This document shows positions 32,964 through 42,380 of a stretch of DNA of 64,000 nt, one piece after another. Source of the DNA: DATJGF01 sp035495315 (GTDB lineage: Bacteria; Verrucomicrobiota; Verrucomicrobiia; Limisphaerales; UBA8199); the NCBI GenBank assembly GCA_035495315.1, contig DATJGF010000196.1, positions 8,977 through 72,976 of the forward strand, in the 5' to 3' direction. The translations under genes were made by a program, and so were the position numbers. Below the pieces are notes generated by a model. The model ran no database searches and had not been told where the DNA came from. It was given only the letters and a program-made list of their open reading frames with translations. How positions within the stretch are numbered: the first letter of the stretch is position 1; every line of letters starts with the position of its first letter.

Positions 32964-35900
32964 ATGTCGGGTAATGGCACCAGTGGGTTCGAAACAACTC
33001 ACTTCCATACGTTAATGATGACTCCGTCTGCGAAAGAGGGTAAGTGGGACGAAAGGGCCAGTTCACCCCGCTGGCTCATCGAGCAGACTGGGCCGGTGTT
33101 TGACAGCCTGTTCGAGCGAAGTGCTGATGCGATCTGGTTGTTCGATCCGCAAGCGGGCGTATTTGTGGATTGCAACGCCGCTGCGGTCGAACTTATGCGC
33201 GCGGGCACAAAGGAAAAACTTTTAGGGGCGCGGCCGGAGGACCTCTCGCCGCCACTTCAAGCTGACGGCACGCCGACCCATGAAAAGAGCGCTCAGATTT
33301 TAGCCTTGGTTGAAAAACATGGCAGTTACCGCTTCGAATGGTTGGGCCGTCGCTTCGACGGACAAGACGTTCCGTTGGAAGTGTTGGTGACCCAGATCCG
33401 AGCGGGTGACCGGAATCTGAACGTGACGGTTTCGCGCGATCTAACCGAGCGCAAGCGGACGGAAGCTGCGCTACGCGAAAGCGAGGAGAAGTTTCGCGAA
33501 CTTTTCGAGGCCAGCACGGATGCCATCGCGATACTCGACCCCGACACAGGGATGAATATTGCGTGTAATGAAGCCACCGTGAAAATGGCCGGTGGCGGCG
33601 ACAAGGATTGGTTCCTTTCGCAACCCGCAGGTAGTCTCTCGCCAGAACGCCAGCCGGACGGAAGGTCCTCGGCAGAGGCCGCACAGGCCTGGATTGGGCG
33701 CGCGCTGTCGCATGGCCCGCAGCGGTTCGAGTGGGTGGGCAGGCGGTTCACCGGTGAGGAATTCCCGGTGGAAGTGCTGCTCACGCCGGTACGGTTGAGC
33801 GGACGAGTGCTCTTGGTCACGGTCTCACGCGACATTTCCGAACGGAAAAAAACCGAGCGTGAATTGCGGGAGTTGAACCAGTCGCTGGAACGCCGCGTCG
33901 CGGAACGCACTGCTGCGCTAACCACAAGCGAAGCACGGTTCCGCGCCCTGGTTGAGCATGCCCCGGAAGCGATCGTCGTTTTTGAGGGCGATACTGGACG
34001 GTTTTTGTTCGGCAACGAACATGCCTGTGCTCTTTACGGCGTTCCGAAGGAAAGACTCACCGAGCTCACCCCTGCGGACGTCAGTCCTGAATTCCAACCG
34101 GAGGGCGGTCGCTCCAGCGAACTGGCTCGCGAAATAATGGATGAGGCGCTCGCGGGGGGCACACCCGTTTTTGAATGGATACACCAGCAACCCGACGGCC
34201 GGCTCATCCCGACTGAGGTACGGCTGCTTCGCCTCCCGGCGGAGGGTCAGAATCTGGTTCGCGCGAGCATTATTGATAACACGGAACGGAAGCGGGCGGA
34301 GCAGGCGCTGCGCGAGTCGGAAGAGAAGTTCCGCGCTCTCTTCGAAGGCTCCAGTCACGGGGTCGTTCTTCATGACGAGAACCAAATCCTTGAGGTGAAT
34401 CCTGCCGCTGTGCGGATTATGGGTTGCCAACGTCCGCAGGAACTATTGGGCAAACACCCCAGCGAAACTTCGCCCCCCTTCCAGCCGAATGGCGAAAGCT
34501 CGGCGGTGCTGGGCCGCAAATATATTCAGGAATGCATGACCGATGGCAGCGCGCGTTTCGAATGGATGAGCCGCAATCCGCAGGGCGGCGAGGTCCCGCT
34601 GGAGGTGGCCTTGACTCGAATTCAATGGAGCGGTCGTCAGGTCATCCAGGCGCTCATCACCGATATAACCGAGCGGAAGCAGGCCGAGCACGCCTTGCGT
34701 GAAGCGAATCGGGAGCTGCGCCGCGAGATCGAGCAACGTACCCGCGCTGAGGAATCGCTCAAGGAGCGCGTCCGCACGTCTAAGCTCAGCACCGAAATCG
34801 CGCTCGCCCTTAATGCCGGTACCGAAATGCAGGCCATGCTGCAACAGTGCGTGGAACTGGTGGTGCGGCACCTGGACGTCGCCTTCAGCCGCATTTGGAC
34901 CCTCAATGAAACCACGCAAACCCTGGAACTCCAAGCCAGCGCTGGCTGTTACACGCACCTGGATGGACCCCACAGCCGCGTCAGGGTGGGTCAGTACAAG
35001 ATCGGTCTCATTGCCCAGGAAAAGAAGCCGCATTTGACCAATAGCGTGCAAGCCGACGACCGGGTGAGCGACAAGGATTGGGCGACGCGCGAGGGGATGG
35101 TCGCGTTCGCCGGTTATCCGCTGTTGCTGGAGGACCGGGTTTTGGGGGTGCTGGCCCTCTTCGCCCGACGCTCGCTCGCTCACGACGTCCTAAAGGCGCT
35201 TGGTTCGGTCGCGGACTCGGTCGCGCTGGGCATCGAACGCAAGCGCGGCCAGACCGCTTTGGCCGAAAGCGAGATGCGCTTTAGCGCGGCATTTCATTCC
35301 AGTCCCATTATTACCGGCATTACCCGCGCGTCCGACGGCAAGTTTGTGCTGGTGAACGACGCGTCCCTGGATTGGTCGGGCTACGGCCGGGATGAAATTC
35401 TCGGACGAACCGCCATCGAGTTGGGATTTTGGGAAAACGCAGCGGAGCGTGAAAGGTTTTGGGGTGACGCGCGCAGCTCGGGCTCGATCCGGGCGCGAGA
35501 ATGCCGACTGAGAAATCGCCATGGGAGGTTTTCGACCATGCTGGGATCGGGCGCGATTATCGTACTCAATGGCGAGGATCATTTGCTTTTCATGATGCTT
35601 GACATCAGCCAGCGTAAGCAGGCGGAAGCAGAAGTTCACAGGGCGTTGGCGCGCGAAATGGAACTCAGCCAGCTCAAGAGTAATTTTGTTTCCATGGTTT
35701 CACACGAATTCCGCACGCCGCTTGGCATTATCCAGTCTTCGGCCGAACTGCTTCGCGATTTTTACCAGAAAATGCTGCCTGCCGACCGCGACGAACAATT
35801 GGAGTCCATCACCCGGAACACGCGTCGCATGGCCGAAATGATGGAGGAGATCCTGATCCTCAGCCGCCTGGATGCCGGCAAATTGGACTTCCAACCAGCC

Positions 35901-36356
35901 GTGCTCGACTTGAAGGCCTTTTGTCGCCGCCTGGTAGATGAGGTTCTTTCCGCCACCAGTCGCCGGTGCCCCATAGAGCTTTCTCTGGCCTCGGCCCTGC
36001 CGCAGGCGCACGCGGACCAGCGGTTGCTGGCGCACATTTTAACCAACCTCCTGAGTAACGCGGTGAAATACTCCGAACCCGGAGTCTGCGTCCGGTTTGC
36101 TGTCGAGCGCGATTCCACTGAAGCTCTTTTCGTTATTCGCGATGAGGGAATAGGGATTTTTGAAGAAGATAAACAGAGGCTGTTTACAGCCTTTCATCGT
36201 GGCGCCAACGTCGGAATTCGGGCTGGCACCGGCTTGGGCCTTGTGCTCGTAAAACGTTGCGTGGAGATGCACCGTGGCAAGGTGCGGATTGAGAGCAAAG
36301 TCGGGCAGGGCACAACGGTGACCGTCAGGGTTCCCGTTTTTAAAATCAACCTATGA
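32964..36356 (+). CDS. Soluble multi-PAS/GAF sensor histidine kinase
   Basis: The product is 1130 residues. It has four tandem PAS domains (about 45-165, 175-290, 325-440, 450-570) of one lineage, each with a copy of LSPxxQPDGxxS...FEWxxRR...PxEV and ending in a DITERKxxExxLRES-type linker. They are followed by a coiled coil, a GAF domain (about 610-765), a fifth PAS (about 780-890), then HisKA with phospho-acceptor His in FVSMVSHEFRTPLGIIQSSA. The ATPase domain shows N-box ILTNLLSNAVKYSEPG, IRDEGIGIF and GTGLGLVLVKRCVEMHRGKV. There is no transmembrane segment, so the sensing is cytoplasmic. The stop overlaps the response regulator start (ATGA), so the pair is translationally coupled. Confidence 0.92.
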   Translation: MSGNGTSGFETTHFHTLMMTPSAKEGKWDERASSPRWLIEQTGPVFDSLFERSADAIWLFDPQAGVFVDCNAAAVELMRAGTKEKLLGARPEDLSPPLQADGTPTHEKSAQILALVEKHGSYRFEWLGRRFDGQDVPLEVLVTQIRAGDRNLNVTVSRDLTERKRTEAALRESEEKFRELFEASTDAIAILDPDTGMNIACNEATVKMAGGGDKDWFLSQPAGSLSPERQPDGRSSAEAAQAWIGRALSHGPQRFEWVGRRFTGEEFPVEVLLTPVRLSGRVLLVTVSRDISERKKTERELRELNQSLERRVAERTAALTTSEARFRALVEHAPEAIVVFEGDTGRFLFGNEHACALYGVPKERLTELTPADVSPEFQPEGGRSSELAREIMDEALAGGTPVFEWIHQQPDGRLIPTEVRLLRLPAEGQNLVRASIIDNTERKRAEQALRESEEKFRALFEGSSHGVVLHDENQILEVNPAAVRIMGCQRPQELLGKHPSETSPPFQPNGESSAVLGRKYIQECMTDGSARFEWMSRNPQGGEVPLEVALTRIQWSGRQVIQALITDITERKQAEHALREANRELRREIEQRTRAEESLKERVRTSKLSTEIALALNAGTEMQAMLQQCVELVVRHLDVAFSRIWTLNETTQTLELQASAGCYTHLDGPHSRVRVGQYKIGLIAQEKKPHLTNSVQADDRVSDKDWATREGMVAFAGYPLLLEDRVLGVLALFARRSLAHDVLKALGSVADSVALGIERKRGQTALAESEMRFSAAFHSSPIITGITRASDGKFVLVNDASLDWSGYGRDEILGRTAIELGFWENAAERERFWGDARSSGSIRARECRLRNRHGRFSTMLGSGAIIVLNGEDHLLFMMLDISQRKQAEAEVHRALAREMELSQLKSNFVSMVSHEFRTPLGIIQSSAELLRDFYQKMLPADRDEQLESITRNTRRMAEMMEEILILSRLDAGKLDFQPAVLDLKAFCRRLVDEVLSATSRRCPIELSLASALPQAHADQRLLAHILTNLLSNAVKYSEPGVCVRFAVERDSTEALFVIRDEGIGIFEEDKQRLFTAFHRGANVGIRAGTGLGLVLVKRCVEMHRGKVRIESKVGQGTTVTVRVPVFKINL

Positions 36357-36994
36357 AAAAGATCCTGGTCATCGAGGACGAGCCAGAGATGCGGCGGAAT
36401 ATCACAGCTCTCCTCCGCTATCAAGAGTACGAGCCCATCGCGGCCGAAAACGGGCGCCTGGGGGTGGAAATGGCGCGCCGGGAGACGCCCGATTTAATCC
36501 TGTGTGACGTCATGATGCCTGAGCTGGATGGGTACGGCGTGCTGCGCGCCCTGCAAACGGATGCCAAACTGGCCCTAATTCCCTTCATTTTTCTTACGGC
36601 CAAGGGGGAAAAATGTGACCTTCGGAGTGGCATGAATCTCGGAGCCGATGATTACCTCACCAAGCCGGTCGCCAATAACGACCTGGTCCAGGCGATCGAA
36701 GCGCGCTTGAGCCGTTCCGCACGACAAGCGAAGCGTGAATTCAAGCCAGATTTTTCCTCAGCCGAACCGCTGCTGAAGCTTGGTCTGACGCCGCGCGCGG
36801 CCGAGGCGCTGCTTTGGCTGGCCCAAGGCAAGACGAACTCGGACATAGCCACGATTCTCGGCATCACTGAATCCACTGTGAAAAAGCACGTGCAGGAAAT
36901 GTTCGAAAAACTGGGGGTTGAAACTCGAGGCGCCGCCACACTGCGCGCGCTGGAAGTGCTTGCTACAGGTGAAACTTCAACCCCCCGAACCTAA
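36353..36994 (+). CDS. Response regulator (REC + LuxR-type HTH), partner of the multi-PAS kinase
   Basis: The product is 213 residues. The receiver has E8-D9-E10 (ILVIEDEPEMRRNITALLRY), phospho-acceptor D52 (LILCDVMMPELDGYGVLR), T82 (FIFLTAKGEK) and K104 (DDYLTKPVANND). A C-terminal LuxR HTH at about 145-195 shows LTPRAAEALLWLAQGKTNSD, IATILGITESTVKKHVQEMF. The ATG lies in the ATGA overlap with the kinase stop, so the two proteins form a cognate pair. Targets are unknown. The downstream 780 bases hold no gene on this strand until the secreted protein at 37781, whose long leader could be a target. Confidence 0.93.
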   Translation: MKKILVIEDEPEMRRNITALLRYQEYEPIAAENGRLGVEMARRETPDLILCDVMMPELDGYGVLRALQTDAKLALIPFIFLTAKGEKCDLRSGMNLGADDYLTKPVANNDLVQAIEARLSRSARQAKREFKPDFSSAEPLLKLGLTPRAAEALLWLAQGKTNSDIATILGITESTVKKHVQEMFEKLGVETRGAATLRALEVLATGETSTPRT

Positions 36995-37650
36995 GGAGAG
37001 TTCGTTCAACTGGAGAAACGCGCGTCGGATTTCTCGCTGAGGGCCGAAACACAGTTTCGCGCCATTGACTCCCGTGTGCGTCAACGGTGAGCAATTAATC
37101 CTTCGTGTTCGGTGGGGGGGAGTTGGCGCTTCTTACACTGCTTGTTCTCAGGCCCGGGCCGCGAGTCTTAGGGCTTCGCGAGTTCTCGCAAGATGCCGTT
37201 CCAATGCCAACTCAGCTGTCCTGGTCTCCGCAGGCAGCATACGAGATGCAACAGCACGCGACCGTAACGGCTTTGGGCCAGTCGAAGTTTCATGGCCATC
37301 GGGATTCGAGACAAGCGGACGAGACCCAATTGCGCGCTACCGCGCCCGGCGCGAGTACGAATGAATTTCGACGTTGCATTTTCATACCGTGGACTTTGTC
37401 CGGCGTTTTTTGTGTCTATGTTTTTGTGCGTGTCATCTACCGAAATATGAGGAGCCAGTCTAAAGCGAGTTCCCGGAAGTGCTCACGGACGCGGTGGGAC
37501 TATAGACCCATTCTCATCCTGCTGTAAGGGCGTCCGGGCGCTCGAATCGCGACGGAAATGTTTCGATTTCGGTTGCTCATTTCATGCTGGTTTGAAGCAT
37601 GAGTGGCGCGGCTGTCCACACCCCCCCAGAAACCGGTGGGACTCATGTCG
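36995..37650. other. Long intergenic region
   Basis: No gene supported. Short forward frames (37065-37364, 37105-37527) overlap one another and lack codon or domain character. The right part merges into the conserved leader of the following secreted protein. Confidence 0.4.
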
Positions 37651-37905
37651 CGCGATTTGTTGGAACTACTTTCCCTTTCGTTGCTCACATCCACGCAAAC
37701 GCGCAACTGATTTGTTGAGAGCGAACTCAACTCTTCACTGCAGTCAGCAGCGCGCAAACAAACAAACTAGGAAACAGATTATGATGAAAAAACGAAACGA
37801 AACAAAAACAATGAATGAAAAGCCAGCCCTTCGCTGGCTGAGAGCGTTTATATTGGCGCCGCTCTCCACCAAGAAAGCCAGCGTCGCCCCGCTGGCTTGT
37901 CTCCT
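37651..37905 (+). repeat. Leader/signal-peptide cassette, copy 1
   Basis: It aligns with 39171-39471 over the untranslated leader (TTGCTCACATCCACGCAAAC), the region before the start (CAGTCAGCAGCGCGCAAACA), and the coding part for the signal peptide. Similarity stops where the mature proteins begin. See the matching entry at 39171. Confidence 0.7.
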
Positions 37906-38923
37906 TTTGGTCTCTCAAGCTTCGGCCGCTCCTTTTTCTTTTTCAACCGGCGATCCGGATGGAAAAATCGCCACTCTGTCTCGGCCATCAAGTCCCGGCA
38001 AAATGCAGACCGAGACAGCCGACGATTTCCTCTTGACGAATTCGGTAGTAATCAATGAGGCGACCTTCACCGGCCTGCTGCCACTGGGAACCGCCCTCAC
38101 CAGCATCAGCAACGTTGAAATCGAAATTTATCATGTTTTCCCTGGCGACACTGCCTTTCCGCTGTCAGGGAACGTCCCGACCCGCACCAATTCCCCGGCA
38201 GACATCGAAATCGATTCGGCGACCCGCGATAGTGCCAACGGGAGCATGACGTTTTCCGCGACAATGGTGAGTGCCAGTTTCACTGCGTCAAATTCCGTCG
38301 TAAACGGGATCAATAAGAGTCCTGCGCAAAGAACCAACGGCGAAGGTGAGGTCACCGGAGAAGAGGTATTGATCACGGTGCATTTCAATCCGCCGATCGC
38401 GCTTCCCGCGGACCACTATTTCTTCCGGCCTGAAGTGCTCTTGGACCGCGGCGATTTTCTGTGGCTTTCTGCGCCCCGACCGATTGTGGCTCCCGGCACT
38501 CCGTTTGGGACCGACCTGCAAAGCTGGATCCGCAATGACGCTTTGGCTCCGGATTGGCTGCGCATCGGGACCGACATCACCGGCCAAGGACCGTTTAACG
38601 CAGCTTTTTCGCTCTCAGGCGAGACTGACGCAGATGCCGATGGCGTGGCAGACTCCCTGGACCAGTGTCCCAACACTGCTCCTGGCGCGATCGTAGATGC
38701 GCAGGGATGCAGTATCGATCAAATCGCGCCGTGCAGCGGTCCAGCATCAGGTGGAACCTGGAAAAATCACGGCCAGTACGTCTCTTCAGTCGCCCAGGCG
38801 GCCGAAGCGTTTCAGGCGCAGGGTTTAATCAACGCGGAACAGGCCGAGGAGATCATAGCGCAAGCAGCTCAGTCTAACTGCGGCGCCAAGGGCCAGACGA
38901 GGACAAAACATCTAGCGCGTTAA
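37781..38923 (+). CDS. Secreted protein with thrombospondin-type-3-like repeat and C-terminal WKNHG module
   Basis: The product is 380 residues from ATG 37781, preceded by an AGGAAACAG ribosome-binding region. A long signal peptide (positive MMKKRNETKTMNEKPALRWL, core VAPLACLLLVSQASA) precedes a beta-rich domain (FSTGDPDGKIATLSRPSSPG, ETADDFLLTNSVVINEATFT, VEIEIYHVFPGDT). A calcium-type TSP3 segment (ETDADADGVADSLDQCPNTA) follows, then the 55-residue module PCSGPASGGTWKNHGQYVSS, AQGLINAEQAEEIIAQAAQS, NCG, also found in the protein at 30901-31677. The basic tail after it (QTRTKHLAR) is unusual for an export tag. Its leader and signal peptide are shared with the following DUF3455 gene. Confidence 0.8.
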   Translation: MMKKRNETKTMNEKPALRWLRAFILAPLSTKKASVAPLACLLLVSQASAAPFSFSTGDPDGKIATLSRPSSPGKMQTETADDFLLTNSVVINEATFTGLLPLGTALTSISNVEIEIYHVFPGDTAFPLSGNVPTRTNSPADIEIDSATRDSANGSMTFSATMVSASFTASNSVVNGINKSPAQRTNGEGEVTGEEVLITVHFNPPIALPADHYFFRPEVLLDRGDFLWLSAPRPIVAPGTPFGTDLQSWIRNDALAPDWLRIGTDITGQGPFNAAFSLSGETDADADGVADSLDQCPNTAPGAIVDAQGCSIDQIAPCSGPASGGTWKNHGQYVSSVAQAAEAFQAQGLINAEQAEEIIAQAAQSNCGAKGQTRTKHLAR

Positions 38924-39170
38924 GCGGCGCTTACACGCTGTCCAACGAACTTGGCGGAGGTTCCTCCCTCCCCTCCCTCGCAGCAGAGGGCGGGGAGAGG
39001 AGGTCTTCGTTTGGCATCGCGTTGATTTGGCAGTTACATGCTGGACGCGCTGCCGCATGTTCGCAAACGAGGCCTCTTGGTCCGAGGCCAATCCGGGTGC
39101 CGCTATCATGCAACAGCCGCCGCTGCTGCCGTGCAGGCTGACGACAGATTCCGTATAGCGTGCACATCCC
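38924..39170. other. Spacer with a GC-rich hairpin-like stretch
   Basis: Between the two secreted-protein genes. A pyrimidine-rich run (CCTCCCTCCCCTCCCTCG at 38965) followed by GGCGGGGAGAGGAGG is a degenerate form of the palindromic CTCTCCC/GGGAGAG repeats common later in the window. No gene. Confidence 0.45.
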
Positions 39171-39471
39171 ACGAGATGTTTTTGGGGAACTTCTTTCCTC
39201 TCTGTTGCTCACACCCACGCAAACGTGAATCTGACCCGTTCGGAGCGGAGGTATCCCCAATCACTCGCGTTATGAGAAAGCGCCAGCGGTGACAGGTCTG
39301 TCGTTCCAGTCAGAAGCGCAAGCAAACAAAATATGAAACATGTTATGATAATTGAACGAAGCAAAACTAAAACGATAAACGAAACGCCAGCCCTCCGCCG
39401 GCCGGGGCTGTTTGTGTCGACGGCACTTTCCGCCAACAAAGCTACAGTCGCCGCGCTGGCTTTGCTGCTGG
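39171..39471 (+). repeat. Leader/signal-peptide cassette, copy 2
   Basis: It shares with 37651-37905 the blocks TTGCTCACACCCACGCAAAC and CAGTCAGAAGCGCAAGCAAA, and signal-peptide codons (NETPALRRPGLFVSTALSAN against NEKPALRWLRAFILAPLSTK). The mature proteins downstream are unrelated, so an upstream module rather than a whole gene was duplicated. Confidence 0.7.
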
Positions 39472-39944
39472 GCTGTGGCCTTACCGTTCTGGCCACCGAT
39501 AACCGCGCTCCCGAAGTTCCGGCGGAGATCGCAGTGCCGGTCGGCAATAAGGTTCACTTCCACGGTTATGCAATCGGCGTGCAGATCTACACGTGGAATG
39601 GCGTCAGTTGGGGAAGCGCGGTGCCCGAGGCCACGCTGTTCGATGGCAACGGCGTCGTGGCGATCCATTTCGCAGGCCCGACCTGGGAGAGCAACAGTGG
39701 CAGCCGAGTGGTAGGAGCCCTGCCGCCCAAGAGCGGCGTCACGGTGGACACCAACTCCATCGCGTGGCTGCTGCTCAAAGCACTCCGCACGGAAGGTCCC
39801 GGCATCTTTGCCAACACGACCTACATCCACCGCGTCAACACGGTCGGTGGCACTGCGCCATCGGCGGACGGCGCCTTCGTTGGACAGGTTGCCCGAGTGC
39901 CTTACGCGGCCGATTACTTCTTCTATCGCAAGGCGAATCATTGA
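39333..39944 (+). CDS. Secreted DUF3455 protein
   Basis: The product is 203 residues. After the long signal region (LSANKATVAALALLLGCGLT, cleavage near VLATD) comes a DUF3455 domain: VPVGNKVHFHGYAIGVQIYT, EATLFDGNGVVAIHFAGPTW, ESNSGSRVVGALP, IAWLLLKALRTEGPGIFANT, TYIHRVNTVGG, and the end VPYAADYFFYRK. DUF3455 proteins are secreted, and their function is unknown to me. Its promoter/leader and signal peptide copy those of the previous gene, suggesting co-regulation. A hairpin follows the stop. Confidence 0.82.
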   Translation: MKHVMIIERSKTKTINETPALRRPGLFVSTALSANKATVAALALLLGCGLTVLATDNRAPEVPAEIAVPVGNKVHFHGYAIGVQIYTWNGVSWGSAVPEATLFDGNGVVAIHFAGPTWESNSGSRVVGALPPKSGVTVDTNSIAWLLLKALRTEGPGIFANTTYIHRVNTVGGTAPSADGAFVGQVARVPYAADYFFYRKANH

Positions 39945-39957
39945 TTCGAAATAAAAA

Positions 39958-39988
39958 CCCGGTCGAGGCCCAGCCGGCTTCGACCGGG
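39958..39988 (+). terminator. Candidate terminator hairpin after the DUF3455 gene
   Basis: CCCGGTCGA and TCGACCGGG form a perfect nine-base stem with a 13-base loop 14 bases after the stop codon. No long T-tract follows, so termination strength is uncertain. Confidence 0.5.
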
Positions 39989-40064
39989 GAATTCATCAAC
40001 CGGTGGTACAGCGTATTTCACTCATTCCGATCACGCGTCTGCATAACAAAGAAAACATGGCCAC

Positions 40065-42332
40065 ATGAACTCCACCATTCAGCTCACTCGTTTACTGGTT
40101 CTAACCCTGCTGGTTCTCGCCAGCTGCGTCGCCTCCACCCTGGCTCAGGAAGTCTCCATTCCTGATCCTGGCCTGAACGTCGCCATCCGCGAGGCCCTGG
40201 CAAAACCCAGCGGCCCATTGACCGTGCAAGACCTGCTCACCCTGACAAACCTGACCGCCGAATCGCGCAACATAAGCAACCTGCAAGGCCTCGAAGCGGC
40301 ACGTAATTTGACCGCGCTTAACCTCGAGTCCAATCAGCTCGCCAACCTCTCCTTTCCGACTGGGCTGACGAAGCTGAACGTGCTGGACCTCAGCTTCAAT
40401 CCACTCACTAATTGCTTCTTTCCGAACGGGTTGTCGAATCTGACGGGGCTAATAATGGAAGCCGACGAGCTCACCAGCCTAACCTTGCCCCCGGATCTGA
40501 CGCAGTTGATGACGCTCGACCTCTTTGGCAATCGGCTCACCAGTCTCAACTTTCCTTCGAACCTGACCAGCCTGGACTTTCTCGACCTCAGCGCCAATCA
40601 CCTCACCAACCTCGCCTTGCCTGCGGGCCTGAGCGCGTTGACCGAGCTTGACCTGTACGCCAATCAGCTCACCAGCCTCACCTTGCCCGCCGACATGACA
40701 AACTTGTTGAGCCTGACCCTATTCTTCAATCAACTCACGAACCTGACCTTGCCGGCAAATCTCAGGACTTTGCACGGGCTCGACCTGGCGGGCAACCAGT
40801 TGAGCAGCTTCAACGTGTCTTCGAACCTAACCGGGTTGGATACTCTCAACCTCAACGGCAATCAGCTTACCAACGTCACCTTGCCCAGCGGTCTGGCGGA
40901 CCTCAAAGTTCTCTACCTCAACCAAAATCAACTTATCCATCTCGTCGTGCCCGCGGGGCTGACGAGTTTGACGTTTCTCCAGCTCAGTGAGAACCAACTG
41001 ACCAACCTGAGGTTACCTCCCGATTTGACGCTTTTAACCTCGCTCTTCCTGGATGGCAACCCGCTCGAAACCTTTGAGCTGTCCGAAGCATTGGCCGCGA
41101 CGAACCTGGCCAGCACGGTTGCGGCGCTGCGGGATCAAGGTGTCTCCGTGTTTACTTACGCTCTGGCCGTGGAAGTCTCCATTCCCGATCCCGAGCTGAA
41201 CGACGCCATCCGCGAGGCGCTGCAAAAACTCGGCGGGCCATTAACCGAGCAGGACCTGCTTAACCTGACGGTCCTTAACGCTTGCTGCCGGAATATAGCC
41301 AACCTGCAAGGGCTGGAAGCGGCGCGTAATTTGACTAGGCTTTTCCTCGACCACAACCTGCTCTCCGATTTTTCCATTGCGAGCCAGTTGACAAATCTGA
41401 TCCGTCTCGACCTAAGCTTCAATTCACTGACCAACGTTTCGATTCCAAGCAGCCTGACGAATCTGGTTACGCTCCTCATCCAGGCCAACCGACTCACCAA
41501 TCTCAACCTGCCCGACGGCCTTAACGCACTGGAAACGCTCGACCTCGACAACAATCAACTCAGCGATTTCATCTTTCCGCCGGGCTTGACGAGTTTGCTC
41601 AGTCTCAACCTCGCTGAGAATCAACTCACCAGCCTCGCTTTGCCCGATGGCATGACAAACCTGGCCGGTCTTTTTCTGTTCTCCAATCAACTCACGAACC
41701 TGACCTTACCTGCAAATCTCAGGACTTTGCACGGGCTCGACCTCGCGGGTAATCGATTCACCAGCGTCAACCTGCTTTCGAACCTGACCAGGCTTGGCTC
41801 TCTCAACCTTCGCGCCAATCAACTCATCAGCGTCAGCTTACCTCCCGGTCTGACGAACTTGAGCTTTCTCACCCTCGCCAGCAATCAACTCGCCAATCTC
41901 GTGCTGCCTGCGGGTTTGACGAACTTGATCACTCTCGATCTTGTCGGCAATCAACTCACCAGCCTCACCCTGCCTCCAGATATGCAGCAGTTGGATTCAT
42001 TTTTCGTCGATGGAAACCCGCTTGCGACTCTCGTCTTGTCGGCACAACTGGCTGCCGCGAAAATGGCCGCTGAGGTTGCGTCTCTACGAGCTCAAGGTGT
42101 CTCCGTGTTTACTTACCCTCTGGAGGCCAGCCTGATTTCACCGCGCCCGACGGCGGGGGCATTTGAGTTCACGCTCAGTGGGCCGCCCGGCATCTACACC
42201 GTTCTGGGCTCCGCCGACTTGGCCACTTGGAGTGAGTTGGGCGCAGCGACCAACCTGCTCGGCAGCGCCCTCTTTACCGACGTCGAAGCCAACCTCTCTT
42301 CGCAGAAGTTTTACCACGCGCGCTTACCTTAA
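40065..42332 (+). CDS. Secreted leucine-rich-repeat protein with an internal tandem duplication
   Basis: The product is 755 residues. The signal peptide is MNSTIQLTRLLVLTLLVLAS (cleavage near TLAQE). Two LRR blocks follow, each opening EVSIPDPxLNxAIREALxK (residues about 29 and 369). Each continues with a run of 22-24-residue repeats such as LTELDLYANQLTSLTLPADM and LHGLDLAGNQLSSFNVSSNL. The blocks are related at DNA level too: a roughly 60-base stretch around 40731 and 41686 is almost identical. The final about 65 residues (FEFTLSGPPGIYTVLGSADL, ATWSELGAAT, ending QKFYHARLP) are the C-terminal module shared with the kelch protein. LRR surfaces bind proteins or glycans, and the partner is unknown. 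Confidence 0.88.
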   Translation: MNSTIQLTRLLVLTLLVLASCVASTLAQEVSIPDPGLNVAIREALAKPSGPLTVQDLLTLTNLTAESRNISNLQGLEAARNLTALNLESNQLANLSFPTGLTKLNVLDLSFNPLTNCFFPNGLSNLTGLIMEADELTSLTLPPDLTQLMTLDLFGNRLTSLNFPSNLTSLDFLDLSANHLTNLALPAGLSALTELDLYANQLTSLTLPADMTNLLSLTLFFNQLTNLTLPANLRTLHGLDLAGNQLSSFNVSSNLTGLDTLNLNGNQLTNVTLPSGLADLKVLYLNQNQLIHLVVPAGLTSLTFLQLSENQLTNLRLPPDLTLLTSLFLDGNPLETFELSEALAATNLASTVAALRDQGVSVFTYALAVEVSIPDPELNDAIREALQKLGGPLTEQDLLNLTVLNACCRNIANLQGLEAARNLTRLFLDHNLLSDFSIASQLTNLIRLDLSFNSLTNVSIPSSLTNLVTLLIQANRLTNLNLPDGLNALETLDLDNNQLSDFIFPPGLTSLLSLNLAENQLTSLALPDGMTNLAGLFLFSNQLTNLTLPANLRTLHGLDLAGNRFTSVNLLSNLTRLGSLNLRANQLISVSLPPGLTNLSFLTLASNQLANLVLPAGLTNLITLDLVGNQLTSLTLPPDMQQLDSFFVDGNPLATLVLSAQLAAAKMAAEVASLRAQGVSVFTYPLEASLISPRPTAGAFEFTLSGPPGIYTVLGSADLATWSELGAATNLLGSALFTDVEANLSSQKFYHARLP

Positions 42333-42380
42333 TGGGCGAATGAACTTTCCCCTTTCGTCATATTTTGGCAGGCGCTGCGG

